DNA of 64,000 bases, from contig JAKSJD010000003.1 of assembly GCA_024398435.1 (NCBI GenBank), forward strand, positions 62,001 through 126,000, written 5' to 3'. Below, one piece after another: positions 33,529-41,471 of this stretch. Origin of the DNA: Bacteroidaceae bacterium (lineage in GTDB: Bacteria > Bacteroidota > Bacteroidia > Bacteroidales > Bacteroidaceae). The translations under genes were made by a program, and so were the position numbers. Each line of letters begins with the position of its first letter. Within the stretch, counting starts at the first letter, position 1. The notes beneath the pieces were generated by a model. It was not told the origin of the DNA, did no database searches, and worked only from the letters and a program-made list of their open reading frames with translations.

Positions 33529-34164
33529 CTAAATGAGGTGTTTCTTTGTCTTGTTTCTGACCTCTGCACCTACACCTTCAATCATGTTAGCATGTTCTTG
33601 AGTTGGCTGAACTTCCGACTTCTTGATGCTGATGACCTCCTTTGTGTTGAACTCTCCTTCATACAGTACAATACTGTTGTTGTAGTATGTGCCTTCAACG
33701 AAGAACTTATATGTGCCTTCCTTCAAAGGTTTGCCATTTTCGTCAGTCAGGTCCCAGACGAATCTTGGTTCGCATCTGTCTACTTTTGGAGTTGCTCCAG
33801 TGAATCCATCGATTTCAGTATCCGACATTGCTTCTGCATTAGCATGCTTTACCCATGTTGGAACACAAGTAGGGCGGTAGTGATAGCCTCTGTCTGCTTG
33901 CTGACCTGCACGGGCTCTGCCTTTGGTTGTGAATGAAGTGACGAAGAGAGTCTTTACTACATTTCCTTTCATGTCTTCAATCCATACAGCATATTGGTTC
34001 GAACCAGGTCCTTGCTGCTTGTTGTAGGTGAAATGGATATACAACTCTTTTGTCTTTTTCTTTTCCGTGGCATTGTTTCCTGCATAGGCATTGCCTACTG
34101 CCATGAATGAGCATACAGCAATTGCTGTAAGAGTGACAGCACGTTTAAAGTTGAATGTTTTCAT
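33529..34164 (-). CDS. Periplasmic DUF2271-family protein
   Basis: A 211-residue exported protein: signal peptide to about residue 29 (AVGNAYAG), then a beta-sandwich-like domain with YNKQQGPGSNQYAVWIED, the DUF2271 hallmark, and FVWDLTDENGKPLKEGTYKF. Related proteins are found with iron or FMN/thiol redox membrane systems in other bacteria, but no partner is adjacent here. It has a TACCTTTG -7 box upstream (34216-34223) and is divergent from the CE1 esterase across a heptamer block. Function unknown. Confidence 0.85.
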   Translation of the reverse strand: MKTFNFKRAVTLTAIAVCSFMAVGNAYAGNNATEKKKTKELYIHFTYNKQQGPGSNQYAVWIEDMKGNVVKTLFVTSFTTKGRARAGQQADRGYHYRPTCVPTWVKHANAEAMSDTEIDGFTGATPKVDRCEPRFVWDLTDENGKPLKEGTYKFFVEGTYYNNSIVLYEGEFNTKEVISIKKSEVQPTQEHANMIEGVGAEVRNKTKKHLI

Positions 34165-34215
34165 GTTACATTATATTATTTATTAAACACTTCCGAAATA
34201 ATCCAGTTGCGCCTA

Positions 34216-34223
34216 CAAAGGTA
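34216..34223 (-). promoter_or_regulatory. Putative -7 box of the DUF2271 gene
   Basis: Minus-strand TACCTTTG lies about 52 bases before the start at 34164 and abuts heptamer block copy 4. Confidence 0.55.
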
Positions 34224-34308
34224 TGAAAAAATGTATAATTGATAATGGAAAATTAATAATTATTAAAAAAAATCCAGCATTCTGCATCCTGCATCCTGCA
34301 TTTTTTAT
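34224..34308. repeat. Heptamer-repeat block (copy 4)
   Basis: AAAATGTATAATTGATAATG at the left, an A-run, then heptamers of the form TTCTGCA/TCCTGCA to 34300. It fills the space between back-to-back -7 boxes at 34216-34223 and 34309-34316, as at 26279 and 28907. Confidence 0.85.
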
Positions 34309-34316
34309 TATCTTTG
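34309..34316 (+). promoter_or_regulatory. Putative -7 box of the CE1-type esterase
   Basis: TATCTTTG lies 52 bases before the preferred start codon at 34368 and directly follows the heptamer block. Confidence 0.6.
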
Positions 34317-34367
34317 CAGTCGTATTGATACGCTTAACAATAAATGCCAATTATAAAAGAAACGCTT

Positions 34368-36419
34368 ATGAAGAGATTTTTACTTTCAGCAGTATTGCTG
34401 TTTATGGTTGTTGGAATGGCATCAGCCTATAAACAGTTGAAGAGGGTGGAGATTAATGTGAATGGTTCTGTACGCAATATGGAAGTGTTCGTTCCTGATG
34501 TGTTGCCAGAGAATTCTCCACTTATGATTATCACTCACGGTATGAACCAAGACCCAGAATACCAAATGGGTAGCGACCATTTCTATGAGATGATCGATAC
34601 AGCAAAGTTTGTTGTGGTTTATCCTCGAAGCAATGGTAGTACTTGGGATACAGGTGGTACTAATGATATGAATTTCATCATTAAGATTATTGATGAAATG
34701 GCTGCTCAGTATAGCATTGATACCAATCGTGTGTATTGGTCGGGCTTCTCTATGGGTTCAATGCTCATCTACCATTGCATGGCTCAGATGCAGGATCGCA
34801 TTGCAGCCTTTGCTCCTACAAGTGGTATCCAGTTCAGCGAATCTCCTTGGAATGCATGTAAGAAACCAGTAAACCTCATTCAGTGTCACGCTTATGGTGA
34901 TGATGTCTTCGGTTATGAGCAATACGGCATACGAGATTATGTGATGCATTTTGCAACAATGGACAAGACAACCGATTACAAGAAAAAGGCAGGATATCGA
35001 ATCTTCCCTAATCTTTGGTATGATGGTGACCTCGAAATATGGAGTGGTGGAGAGAACGGAAGTGAAGTAGCTCTCTACTCTTACAATAATGGTGGTCACT
35101 GGCCAATGAACGATAACCGCCACCTTATATGGGCATTCTGTAAGCGATTCTCTCTTGATGAAGGAGCTCCTACAGGTAAGATTATCAGTCCTGAAACAAC
35201 AGATAATTATTGTTCAGCAGATACAATTCCTATCAAGATTCAGGCAAAGGATAAGGATGGCTACATTTCCTCAATCATGCTTTATATTGATGATAGAGTA
35301 AAGGCAAAAGCAAACTTTACTGAAGTTTCTGAATCAGGTGTTTACGAACTTGATTATACTTGGGTTCGCCCAACAGCAGCAAAGCATACAATCAAGGCAG
35401 TCATTACCGATAATGACAAAAAGTCGCGTACCATTTCCCGTGCTGTGACTATTGCAAAGCCAGAGCCATTGAAGTTGTTGAGCCTCGATCCAGAGAACGA
35501 TTCATTCGATCTTCCTCTCACTCAGAAGGTGTTTACTTTCATTTACGACTTGAAAGTTGACCTTTCCCGCATGAAGGCCCAGTTTATAGGTGCTGGCAGT
35601 TCTGTTGACTTGATCAAGTCTGATACTCTTCTTGCTGATACATTCACACTTACAGTTCCTAACGATTTCGAACTGCAAGAAGGTGCATACAAGTTGTATC
35701 TTTCTAATGTATATGACCAACGCAATGTGAAGGCTTCAAACTTAACCCTCAACTACTATTATGGTTATACGGCAGTGGATGAAACATCTACAGGCAAGAC
35801 AGCTCCTTATGTTTATAAGGGCAAACTTCTTAAAGCACTTCAGCAAGCACGCGATCTTTATGAGGCAACTGCTGGTGATGAATATAAGGAACAGGAAACA
35901 CTTCGTTCTGCTCTGCTTGCAGTAGTTGATAGCTTGACGGCATTTGCTTCAACATCACCAACTCAGTATGATTTGGCTGTAGCAACTATTATGGACGTAA
36001 TCGCTCCTTTGCAGACACGAAAGGACAATCTCGATGCATACTATAAGGTTCGTGCCGAGGCAGAAAAATATATTGAAATGTTTGCGAACGATGAATCTGT
36101 CAACACAACTTCTGCTTACACTCGTCTTATCAAGGCATATACAAATTATGAACTTGATGAAACTCAGAAGCAGAAGGACAGTAAGATTATAAGCTATACA
36201 GAAGGTATTCAGCGCTATATTGATAATTTTATTGAGAAGAATGCTGAAGCAATTGCAGCTTCAATCTCAACTTTGAAGATTGATGCTGAAAACGTGAAGA
36301 GCATTGAATACTTCGACCTTAGTGGAGCTCGAGTGCTTGCTCCAACACGAGGCATCTATGCAGAGCGCATTACCCTCAAGAACGGAAAGCAAACTACAAA
36401 GAAAGTTCTCATCAAATAA
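34368..36419 (+). CDS. Secreted CE1/PHB-depolymerase-type esterase
   Basis: A secreted alpha/beta hydrolase of about 683 residues. Signal peptide MKRFLLSAVLLFMVVGMASA, then the esterase domain with oxyanion region MIITHGMNQ and the nucleophile elbow GFSMG (Ser128) and catalytic His region GGHWPM. This fits feruloyl or acetylxylan esterases of CE1. A middle Ig-like module (about 280-370, with GKIISPETTDNY) and a helical region with repeated alanine and glutamate follow. The C-terminus GIYAERITLKNGKQTTKKVL resembles a type IX secretion sorting tail. The start at 34368 begins the signal peptide; 34344 is longer. Likely acts on hemicellulose side groups. Confidence 0.85.
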   Translation: MKRFLLSAVLLFMVVGMASAYKQLKRVEINVNGSVRNMEVFVPDVLPENSPLMIITHGMNQDPEYQMGSDHFYEMIDTAKFVVVYPRSNGSTWDTGGTNDMNFIIKIIDEMAAQYSIDTNRVYWSGFSMGSMLIYHCMAQMQDRIAAFAPTSGIQFSESPWNACKKPVNLIQCHAYGDDVFGYEQYGIRDYVMHFATMDKTTDYKKKAGYRIFPNLWYDGDLEIWSGGENGSEVALYSYNNGGHWPMNDNRHLIWAFCKRFSLDEGAPTGKIISPETTDNYCSADTIPIKIQAKDKDGYISSIMLYIDDRVKAKANFTEVSESGVYELDYTWVRPTAAKHTIKAVITDNDKKSRTISRAVTIAKPEPLKLLSLDPENDSFDLPLTQKVFTFIYDLKVDLSRMKAQFIGAGSSVDLIKSDTLLADTFTLTVPNDFELQEGAYKLYLSNVYDQRNVKASNLTLNYYYGYTAVDETSTGKTAPYVYKGKLLKALQQARDLYEATAGDEYKEQETLRSALLAVVDSLTAFASTSPTQYDLAVATIMDVIAPLQTRKDNLDAYYKVRAEAEKYIEMFANDESVNTTSAYTRLIKAYTNYELDETQKQKDSKIISYTEGIQRYIDNFIEKNAEAIAASISTLKIDAENVKSIEYFDLSGARVLAPTRGIYAERITLKNGKQTTKKVLIK

Positions 36420-36430
36420 ATAAAAATAAC

Positions 36431-36468
36431 GGGCCTGCCGTCACTTCCCAGTGATGCAGGCCCTTTTT
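36431..36468 (+). terminator. Strong intrinsic terminator of the CE1-type esterase
   Basis: GGGCCTGC..TCACT pairs with AGTGA..GCAGGCCC (36431-36463) around TCCC, followed by a five-T run. Located 12 bases after the esterase stop. Confidence 0.92.
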
Positions 36469-36488
36469 AATAAAAAAGAAGAAAGAGA

Positions 36489-37031
36489 TCAAAGAATTGA
36501 ATTATTTTTGTTCTGGTCAACCCAGATAAGTCGTGAAGTGTTGTAGCCACGCCTTTCGGCTTCCTTTAGAATGGTCTTTTTTGTTGAGTTGTTGATTTGA
36601 GGAGTTCGTGCGAGAATCCAGAGATAATCATCCGAACTTCCGCCAACAAGAGCGTGACTGTAATCATCAGCAAGCATTAGTATTCTATAGTCGGAATAGA
36701 AAGGCCAGAAGAACGAAACCCGAAGAAGTCCTGCTGTATTTGTAAGTTTTGCTTTCCCGTTTGAAGTTTTCAGTTTTCCATTCTTCCAGCCGGTATTTGC
36801 TACTTTGATTGTACCATCAGTATTTTGGGAATAGAAAGCGCTTGTGTTGGTTTGTCCCTTTTCGAATCGATGGTCGAATCTTGCGATTTCGTACCAACGT
36901 CCCATATACTTTCCAATGTTATTCACCTTGATAGGAGAGTTGTTGATTCCGTCGCCAGCCGCTGCTTGAACGAAAGGAATGAATGAGCAAACGATTGCTG
37001 CTAAAATAGTTCTTGTTTTCATACTCGTCAT
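36489..37031 (-). CDS. Lipocalin-family protein (Blc-like)
   Basis: A 180-residue exported lipocalin. The signal peptide is about MKTRTILAAIVCSFIPFVQA (start could be Met4 at 37022). The core signature is GKYMGRWYEIARFDHRFEKG, with the conserved GxW, then FFWPFYSDYRILMLADDYSHALVGG and WILARTP, as in bacterial Blc and apolipoprotein D-like proteins. No lipobox cysteine is seen, unlike E. coli Blc. It may bind lipids or hydrophobic ligands in the periplasm. A TAACTTTG box near 37078-37085 on the minus strand is its likely promoter. Confidence 0.92.
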   Translation of the reverse strand: MTSMKTRTILAAIVCSFIPFVQAAAGDGINNSPIKVNNIGKYMGRWYEIARFDHRFEKGQTNTSAFYSQNTDGTIKVANTGWKNGKLKTSNGKAKLTNTAGLLRVSFFWPFYSDYRILMLADDYSHALVGGSSDDYLWILARTPQINNSTKKTILKEAERRGYNTSRLIWVDQNKNNSIL

Positions 37032-37310
37032 GTTTTAATTTGTGTTTGTGTTGTCTGTCTTTTTTGTTTGACGCTGCAAAGTTACGGATTCTATATTCTT
37101 CTTATATCATTATTTTTCACTTATTTTTCGATAGTTAATATTAGCCATTTCGATAGTCAGCGAATATGGTGATTATCTCGTGCGTATATATATAATATAA
37201 TGTGTATTCTATCACGAATAAATACGCGACAAATAATAGTTTTTGTTAGAAATATTGTTTTAAAATGCAAATAATTCTCAATTTGACATCCTGCATTATA
37301 AATTATTTCA

Positions 37311-37318
37311 TATCTTTG
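37311..37318 (+). promoter_or_regulatory. Putative -7 box of the BspA-like gene
   Basis: TATCTTTG lies 235 bases before the start codon, so the predicted 5' leader is about 230 nt. A TTTG at 37282-37285 is 25 bases upstream, longer than the usual spacing. Confidence 0.6.
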
Positions 37319-37379
37319 TATCGCATTTGGGATAATTTCCGTTTGCAGACATATTGAAGAAGCGTTAGCTTGTATTCTT

Positions 37380-37490
37380 GTTTCTGAAATCGCCAATTAA
37401 AGAAGTATCCAAGAATGAAGTTGATGTTCACGCTTTGCGTGGGCTATTACTTGTTTATGGATACAGGGTGTTTGGCGATACCTCAGAAAC
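37380..37490 (+). promoter_or_regulatory. Structured 5' leader RNA of the BspA-like gene
   Basis: Four nested stems are visible: GTTTCTGA (37380-37387) with TCAGAAAC (37483-37490); TCGCCAA (37390-37396) with TTGGCGA (37472-37478); GTATCCA (37405-37411) with TGGATAC (37458-37464); and GTTCACGC (37426-37433) with GCGTGGGC (37437-37444) around a UUU loop. All pairs are Watson-Crick apart from two G-U pairs in the tip. Arrangement and position suggest a cis-regulatory RNA. I do not recognise it as a named class. Confidence 0.7.
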
Positions 37491-37553
37491 GTAGATGAAG
37501 TGATTTGTCCACGTTTTTTTGTGCAGATAGATAACTAATAAAATACATTCATT

Positions 37554-40500
37554 ATGAAAAAGATTATAACTTTATTATCGGTAATATGCTGTTGCGTTGG
37601 TGTAATGGCGGAAGATATTCCCAATGATGAGATTTGGTATGAAGCAAGTGCAAAATTGAATGAAACGACCTCGTCATCATCATCCGGACTTCATACTAAA
37701 GCTTTTAATGCATCTATCCAATCCCATACATTTAGTAATGGTAAAGGTGTCGTTAAATTTAATAATACCGTCACAAGTATAGGAAATTATGCATTCTATC
37801 GTTGCAGTGGTTTGACCTCAGTCACGATACCGAATTCCGTGGAGAGCATTGGATATGATGCATTCTATAGATGCAATTGTTTGACATCTGTCACGATTCC
37901 AAATTCCGTGATGAGCATAGGAACGGGTGCATTCTCTGATTGCAGTGGCTTGATATCAGTTGCAATAGGAAATTCCGTGACGAGCATAGGAACGAGTGCA
38001 TTCTCTAATTGCAGTGGTTTGACATCAGTCGCGATACCGAATTCCGTGATGAGCATAGGAGATTATGCATTCTATGGTTGCATCAGTTTGACTTCTATCG
38101 AGATACCAAATTCCGTGACTAGCATAGGATATGAAGCATTCTCTGGTTGCAGTGGCTTTACTTCAATTGAGATACCAAATTCTGTTACGAGCATAGGAGG
38201 TGCTGCCTTCTACGGTTGCAGTGGTGTAACTTCAATAATATGGGATTCAAATGTTTCCCCAAATTGTTTGACTCAATATTGTAAAAACACACTTAGTACT
38301 CTTGTGTTGGGAGATAATATTACGAGCATAGGAGCAAGTGCGTTCTCTGATTGCAGTGGTTTGACCTCAGTCACGATACCGAATTCTGTGATGAACATAG
38401 GAGATTGTGCATTCTCTAATTGCAGTAGCTTGACTTCAATATATATACCAAATACTGTTACGAGCATAGGAGGTTCTGCCTTTTACGGCTGCAGTGGTTT
38501 GACATCAGTCGCGATACCGAATTCCGTGATGAGCATAGGAGATTATGCATTCTCTAATTGCAGTAGCTTGACTTCAATATATATACCAAATTCTGTTACG
38601 AGCATAGGAAGTTCTGCCTTTTACGGCTGCAGTGGTGTTACTTCAATAACATGGGACTCAAACGTATCCCCAAATTGTTTGACTCAATATTGTAAAAACA
38701 CACTTAGCACTCTTGTGTTGGGAGATAATATTACGAGCATAGGAGCGAGTGCGTTCTCTGATTGCAGTGGCTTGATATCAATAACGATACCAGAATCCGT
38801 TATTAGTATTGAAAACAATGCTTTCTATGGCTGTAGTGGTTTGATATCAATTGAGATACCGAATTCCGTGACGAGCATAGGAACTTATGCATTCCAGAAT
38901 TGCAGTAGTTTGATGTCATTAGTAGTACCTGGTACAGTAAAAGAAATTGGGTCTGGTGCTTTTAGTGGATGTTCGAGTCTTCGCTCAGCAGGACCAATCG
39001 GCAGTGGATGTTTCTATGAATTTGGTTGGACCGATGAAATTCCTGATTATGCGTTCTCGGGTTGTGATGGATTGACGCGAGTAACATTGCCTTCTTCTAT
39101 TACCAGCATAGGGGGCGGTGCATTCTCTAGTTGCAGTGGTTTGACCTCAATCGAGATTCTAAATTCCGTGACTAGCATAGGAAGTTCTGCCTTTTACGGC
39201 TGCAGTGGTTTGGCATCTGTAACGATAGGCAATTCCGTGACGAGCATAGGAGAGAGTGCATTCGATGGTTGCCGCAATATTGAGTCGCTATATTGGGATT
39301 CAAATGTTTCTCCATATTGTTTGACCCAGTATTGTAAAAACAACCTAAAAACTGTAGTATTGGGAGATAATATTACGAGTATAGGCAGTAGAGCATTCTC
39401 GGGTTGCAGCGTCTTGACTTCAATAATAATCCCTAATTCTGTTACAAACATAGGAGATTATGCATTTAATAATTGTTCGGGACTGAAATCAATACAAATG
39501 TCTGCAAATATCCAAGAGGTAGGCTCTCATGCGTTTGATGGGTGCAATGTGTTTGAAAGTGAACGATTGGAAATCGGCCAGTTGTATGCTAAATTTAAAA
39601 CAAGTACAATTTTTACTTCAAGTGCAGGAATACTGGTGAAGATTAATAATGATGAAGCAAATGCAACAGATGGCATCATAATTGTAAAAGATAAACCTAA
39701 TACGTATTTTTCCGGCCCTTGTAAGGTATGTTGTAATGGAACTGTTATATACCAATCGGATGTTAACTATAGAACGCATAGTTTGCAGCCAAATTTGACT
39801 TATGAGTCAAATCCTACACAAATCTTAATATCGTCTGTTTCTTATGTGGAAGAGGATGCAAAAGTAGTTAAAACCGAAGTACAGAATCCAATTACAGGCG
39901 AATATGAAACTGGAGGAGCTTTGCGATTGACAAATCTTCCTCCAAACTCATCATATTATATCCCGTATAGAGTGTATTATGGAACAGGAAAGGATGATTA
40001 CGAAGGAGGTAGCAACTATGTTTATACAAATAGCTTGACACTGAAAACTGAAACTCCAAAAGTCGTAAACAGTACAAGTGCAGTTGTTGCTGCTACTACT
40101 AACATTCTGGATGATGAAGTTTCTGTAGGTTTTGAATGGAGAAAGATAGATGCTCCAGCGGAGATTCCTTCAAAATCTGGTGGTGCTGTAATATATAATG
40201 GCCGAATGGAGGGAAAGATAATGAATCTGCAAACAGATAGCTATTATAAGGTTCGTGCATATTATGAATCACTAGAAGGCAAGAAATACTATGGCGAATG
40301 GGTAGGTTTCGACCCAAGTGATTTCTCATACTTTGAACCAACAGTTCATACATACGCAATGGCATCAGCACAGACAAGCAACAGTGTGAAGGTAAGAGGA
40401 TATGCAGTTGCAGGTACGGATGACTTGGACGACCAGGGCTTCGAATATAATGAAGTTGGTTCTATTGCAGAGCCAAAGCGAGTGAGTGCAACGGGACAGT

Positions 40501-40781
40501 TGATGACTGCAACACTGGAAGGTTTGAAATATAATACTTCATACAATGTTCGTGCTTATGTGAAGACATCAAGCAAAACAGTTTATGGTGAAACTGTCAC
40601 ATTCAAGACTCCTTACACTGACGGAATCGAAGAAATCACGGTTGATGCAGTACAAGAACGAACAATACAAGGAGTTTATGATATGCAAGGCAGATTAATC
40701 AGTCGCGATTCAAACATAGATTTGTCAACATTGAAGCAAGGTATTTATATTATCAATGGTAAGAAGGTGCTGATTAAATAA
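37554..40781 (+). CDS. BspA-like leucine-rich-repeat surface protein
   Basis: A 1075-residue exported protein. After a signal peptide (about 1-20, LLSVICCCVGVMA) come about 23 BspA/LRR_5 repeats (residues about 60-680) built on a 23-residue unit like SVTSIGDYAFYGCSGLTSIE. Three longer 'WDSNVSPxCLTQYCKN' inserts interrupt the array at similar spacing. Residues about 690-1030 form beta-rich modules (FN3-like), and the C-terminus STLKQGIYIINGKKVLIK resembles a type IX sorting tail. Long near-identical DNA repeats make it prone to recombination. BspA proteins bind host or matrix proteins; the ligand here is unknown. Confidence 0.9.
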   Translation: MKKIITLLSVICCCVGVMAEDIPNDEIWYEASAKLNETTSSSSSGLHTKAFNASIQSHTFSNGKGVVKFNNTVTSIGNYAFYRCSGLTSVTIPNSVESIGYDAFYRCNCLTSVTIPNSVMSIGTGAFSDCSGLISVAIGNSVTSIGTSAFSNCSGLTSVAIPNSVMSIGDYAFYGCISLTSIEIPNSVTSIGYEAFSGCSGFTSIEIPNSVTSIGGAAFYGCSGVTSIIWDSNVSPNCLTQYCKNTLSTLVLGDNITSIGASAFSDCSGLTSVTIPNSVMNIGDCAFSNCSSLTSIYIPNTVTSIGGSAFYGCSGLTSVAIPNSVMSIGDYAFSNCSSLTSIYIPNSVTSIGSSAFYGCSGVTSITWDSNVSPNCLTQYCKNTLSTLVLGDNITSIGASAFSDCSGLISITIPESVISIENNAFYGCSGLISIEIPNSVTSIGTYAFQNCSSLMSLVVPGTVKEIGSGAFSGCSSLRSAGPIGSGCFYEFGWTDEIPDYAFSGCDGLTRVTLPSSITSIGGGAFSSCSGLTSIEILNSVTSIGSSAFYGCSGLASVTIGNSVTSIGESAFDGCRNIESLYWDSNVSPYCLTQYCKNNLKTVVLGDNITSIGSRAFSGCSVLTSIIIPNSVTNIGDYAFNNCSGLKSIQMSANIQEVGSHAFDGCNVFESERLEIGQLYAKFKTSTIFTSSAGILVKINNDEANATDGIIIVKDKPNTYFSGPCKVCCNGTVIYQSDVNYRTHSLQPNLTYESNPTQILISSVSYVEEDAKVVKTEVQNPITGEYETGGALRLTNLPPNSSYYIPYRVYYGTGKDDYEGGSNYVYTNSLTLKTETPKVVNSTSAVVAATTNILDDEVSVGFEWRKIDAPAEIPSKSGGAVIYNGRMEGKIMNLQTDSYYKVRAYYESLEGKKYYGEWVGFDPSDFSYFEPTVHTYAMASAQTSNSVKVRGYAVAGTDDLDDQGFEYNEVGSIAEPKRVSATGQLMTATLEGLKYNTSYNVRAYVKTSSKTVYGETVTFKTPYTDGIEEITVDAVQERTIQGVYDMQGRLISRDSNIDLSTLKQGIYIINGKKVLIK
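38012..39390 (+). repeat. Near-identical intragenic repeats of the LRR array
   Basis: A 60-bp segment at about 38012-38073 recurs almost unchanged at 38494-38555, and a ~120-bp segment at 38235-38355 recurs at 38645-38765, with a more diverged third copy near 39294-39390. Differences are mostly synonymous. Confidence 0.85.
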
Positions 40782-40819
40782 CTTCATTTGGCAGCGAAAC
40801 TGCCGAACACTCAAATGAC

Positions 40820-40857
40820 GAAGCCTCTTGGTCTAAAAATGATGACCGAGGGGCTTC
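40820..40857 (+). terminator. Hairpin terminator of the BspA-like gene
   Basis: GAAGCCTCTTGGTC (40820-40833) pairs with GACCGAGGGGCTTC (40844-40857) around TAAAAATGAT, with T-rich sequence after it. Confidence 0.85.
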
Positions 40858-40907
40858 TTTCGACTGTCGAACACTAAACCGCTAACGCGAAAAATATAAA
40901 ATTTCGA

Positions 40908-41021
40908 AAAAACCTTCATTCCTTCAGTTTTGCTTGTAAGTGAGTGATAATCAGTGTGATATAGGCTGAAGGTAAATCTGTTTACCTTCAGCCACCTTCA
41001 GCCACCTTCAGGATTTGTATG
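40908..41021 (+). repeat. 114-bp direct repeat, left copy
   Basis: Matches 43105-43218 with three mismatches. It contains a perfect 13-bp stem GGCTGAAGGTAAA (40964-40976) and TTTACCTTCAGCC (40981-40993) with loop TCTG, plus further CCTTCAG units. The two copies face the same way and bracket the OmpA-family gene. Confidence 0.9.
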
Positions 41022-41342
41022 TTTTTACTCATCTATTTATTATGGATTTCAGATGTTGCAGGTCTACTTAGTCTCTTTGAGAAGCCTGACACCTCCAAAC
41101 TTGTTCACGAGGTAGCTATTGCTCTTATGGTTGGCAATTTCGTTAGCATTCCTTGCGCTGGTGGTGGCTCAGTCGGTAGAGAGGCTGGGATGGACGCAGG
41201 AAGGATGATGATTTCAGACTCCGTTGCTGGCTACATGCAGCAAAGATGGTCAAAGCATCCCGAAATATTGCGACAAGACGCAGGGGATATGGGGTTTAAA
41301 ATTAAGTCTGTGTCAAAAGGTTGGTATTTAAAAAGGACATAA
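41019..41342 (+). CDS. Doubtful 107-residue frame, possibly a gene remnant
   Basis: An open frame starting at the end of the left direct repeat. The N-terminus is hydrophobic (MFLLIYLLWISDVAGLL) and the rest contains CAGGGSVGREAGMDAGR and a basic C-terminus, with no family I recognise. It lacks a visible promoter or ribosome-binding site and its start depends on repeat DNA. It could be a decayed fragment of a transferred gene. A strong hairpin directly follows its stop. Confidence 0.25.
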   Translation: MFLLIYLLWISDVAGLLSLFEKPDTSKLVHEVAIALMVGNFVSIPCAGGGSVGREAGMDAGRMMISDSVAGYMQQRWSKHPEILRQDAGDMGFKIKSVSKGWYLKRT

Positions 41343-41380
41343 TGAACCCCGAAAGTTTTTTCTCTAACATTCGGGGTTCA
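41343..41380 (+). terminator. Hairpin after the doubtful frame
   Basis: TGAACCCCGAA (41343-41353) pairs perfectly with TTCGGGGTTCA (41370-41380) around a T-rich 16-base loop. It could end transcripts from either side. Confidence 0.6.
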
Positions 41381-41438
41381 TATCGGATTGTGATTATTTC
41401 TTAATGAATTGGCTTTGCCGATTCATCGGCGCGCCTCG

Positions 41439-41469
41439 GCATAGCATTCAAGCGAGCTTGATGCTATGC
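41439..41469 (-). terminator. Hairpin next to the OmpA-family stop
   Basis: GCATAGCATTCAAGC pairs with GCTTGATGCTATGC with one bulged base, around GA. It ends three bases before the stop of the OmpA-family gene. No clear U-tract follows, so a terminator is only one reading. Confidence 0.5.
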
Positions 41470-41471
41470 TT

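Larger units (their letters stand above)
37032..37553. other. Gene-free 522-bp region with divergent promoters and a structured leader
   Basis: The left part carries the lipocalin promoter; the middle is AT-rich with nothing recognised beyond a partial heptamer-like TCCTGCATTATAAAT near 37289; the right 230 bases are the leader of the BspA-like gene, described separately. No coding sequence is supported. Confidence 0.8.
40782..41471. other. Repeat-rich 690-bp region after the BspA-like gene
   Basis: Contains a terminator, the left copy of the 114-bp direct repeat, a doubtful 107-codon frame, a strong 11-bp hairpin and the hairpin before the OmpA-family stop. No well-supported gene. Confidence 0.75.

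Noticed and set aside
37282-37310. TTGACA as a sigma-70-like -35 box
   Set aside because: The Bacteroidetes promoter type is TTTG/TAnnTTTG; no matching TATAAT at 17 bases and a TATCTTTG lies downstream.
41428-41435. GGCGCGCC palindrome as a recombination site
   Set aside because: A lone 8-bp palindrome is within chance expectation and nothing else supports a site.
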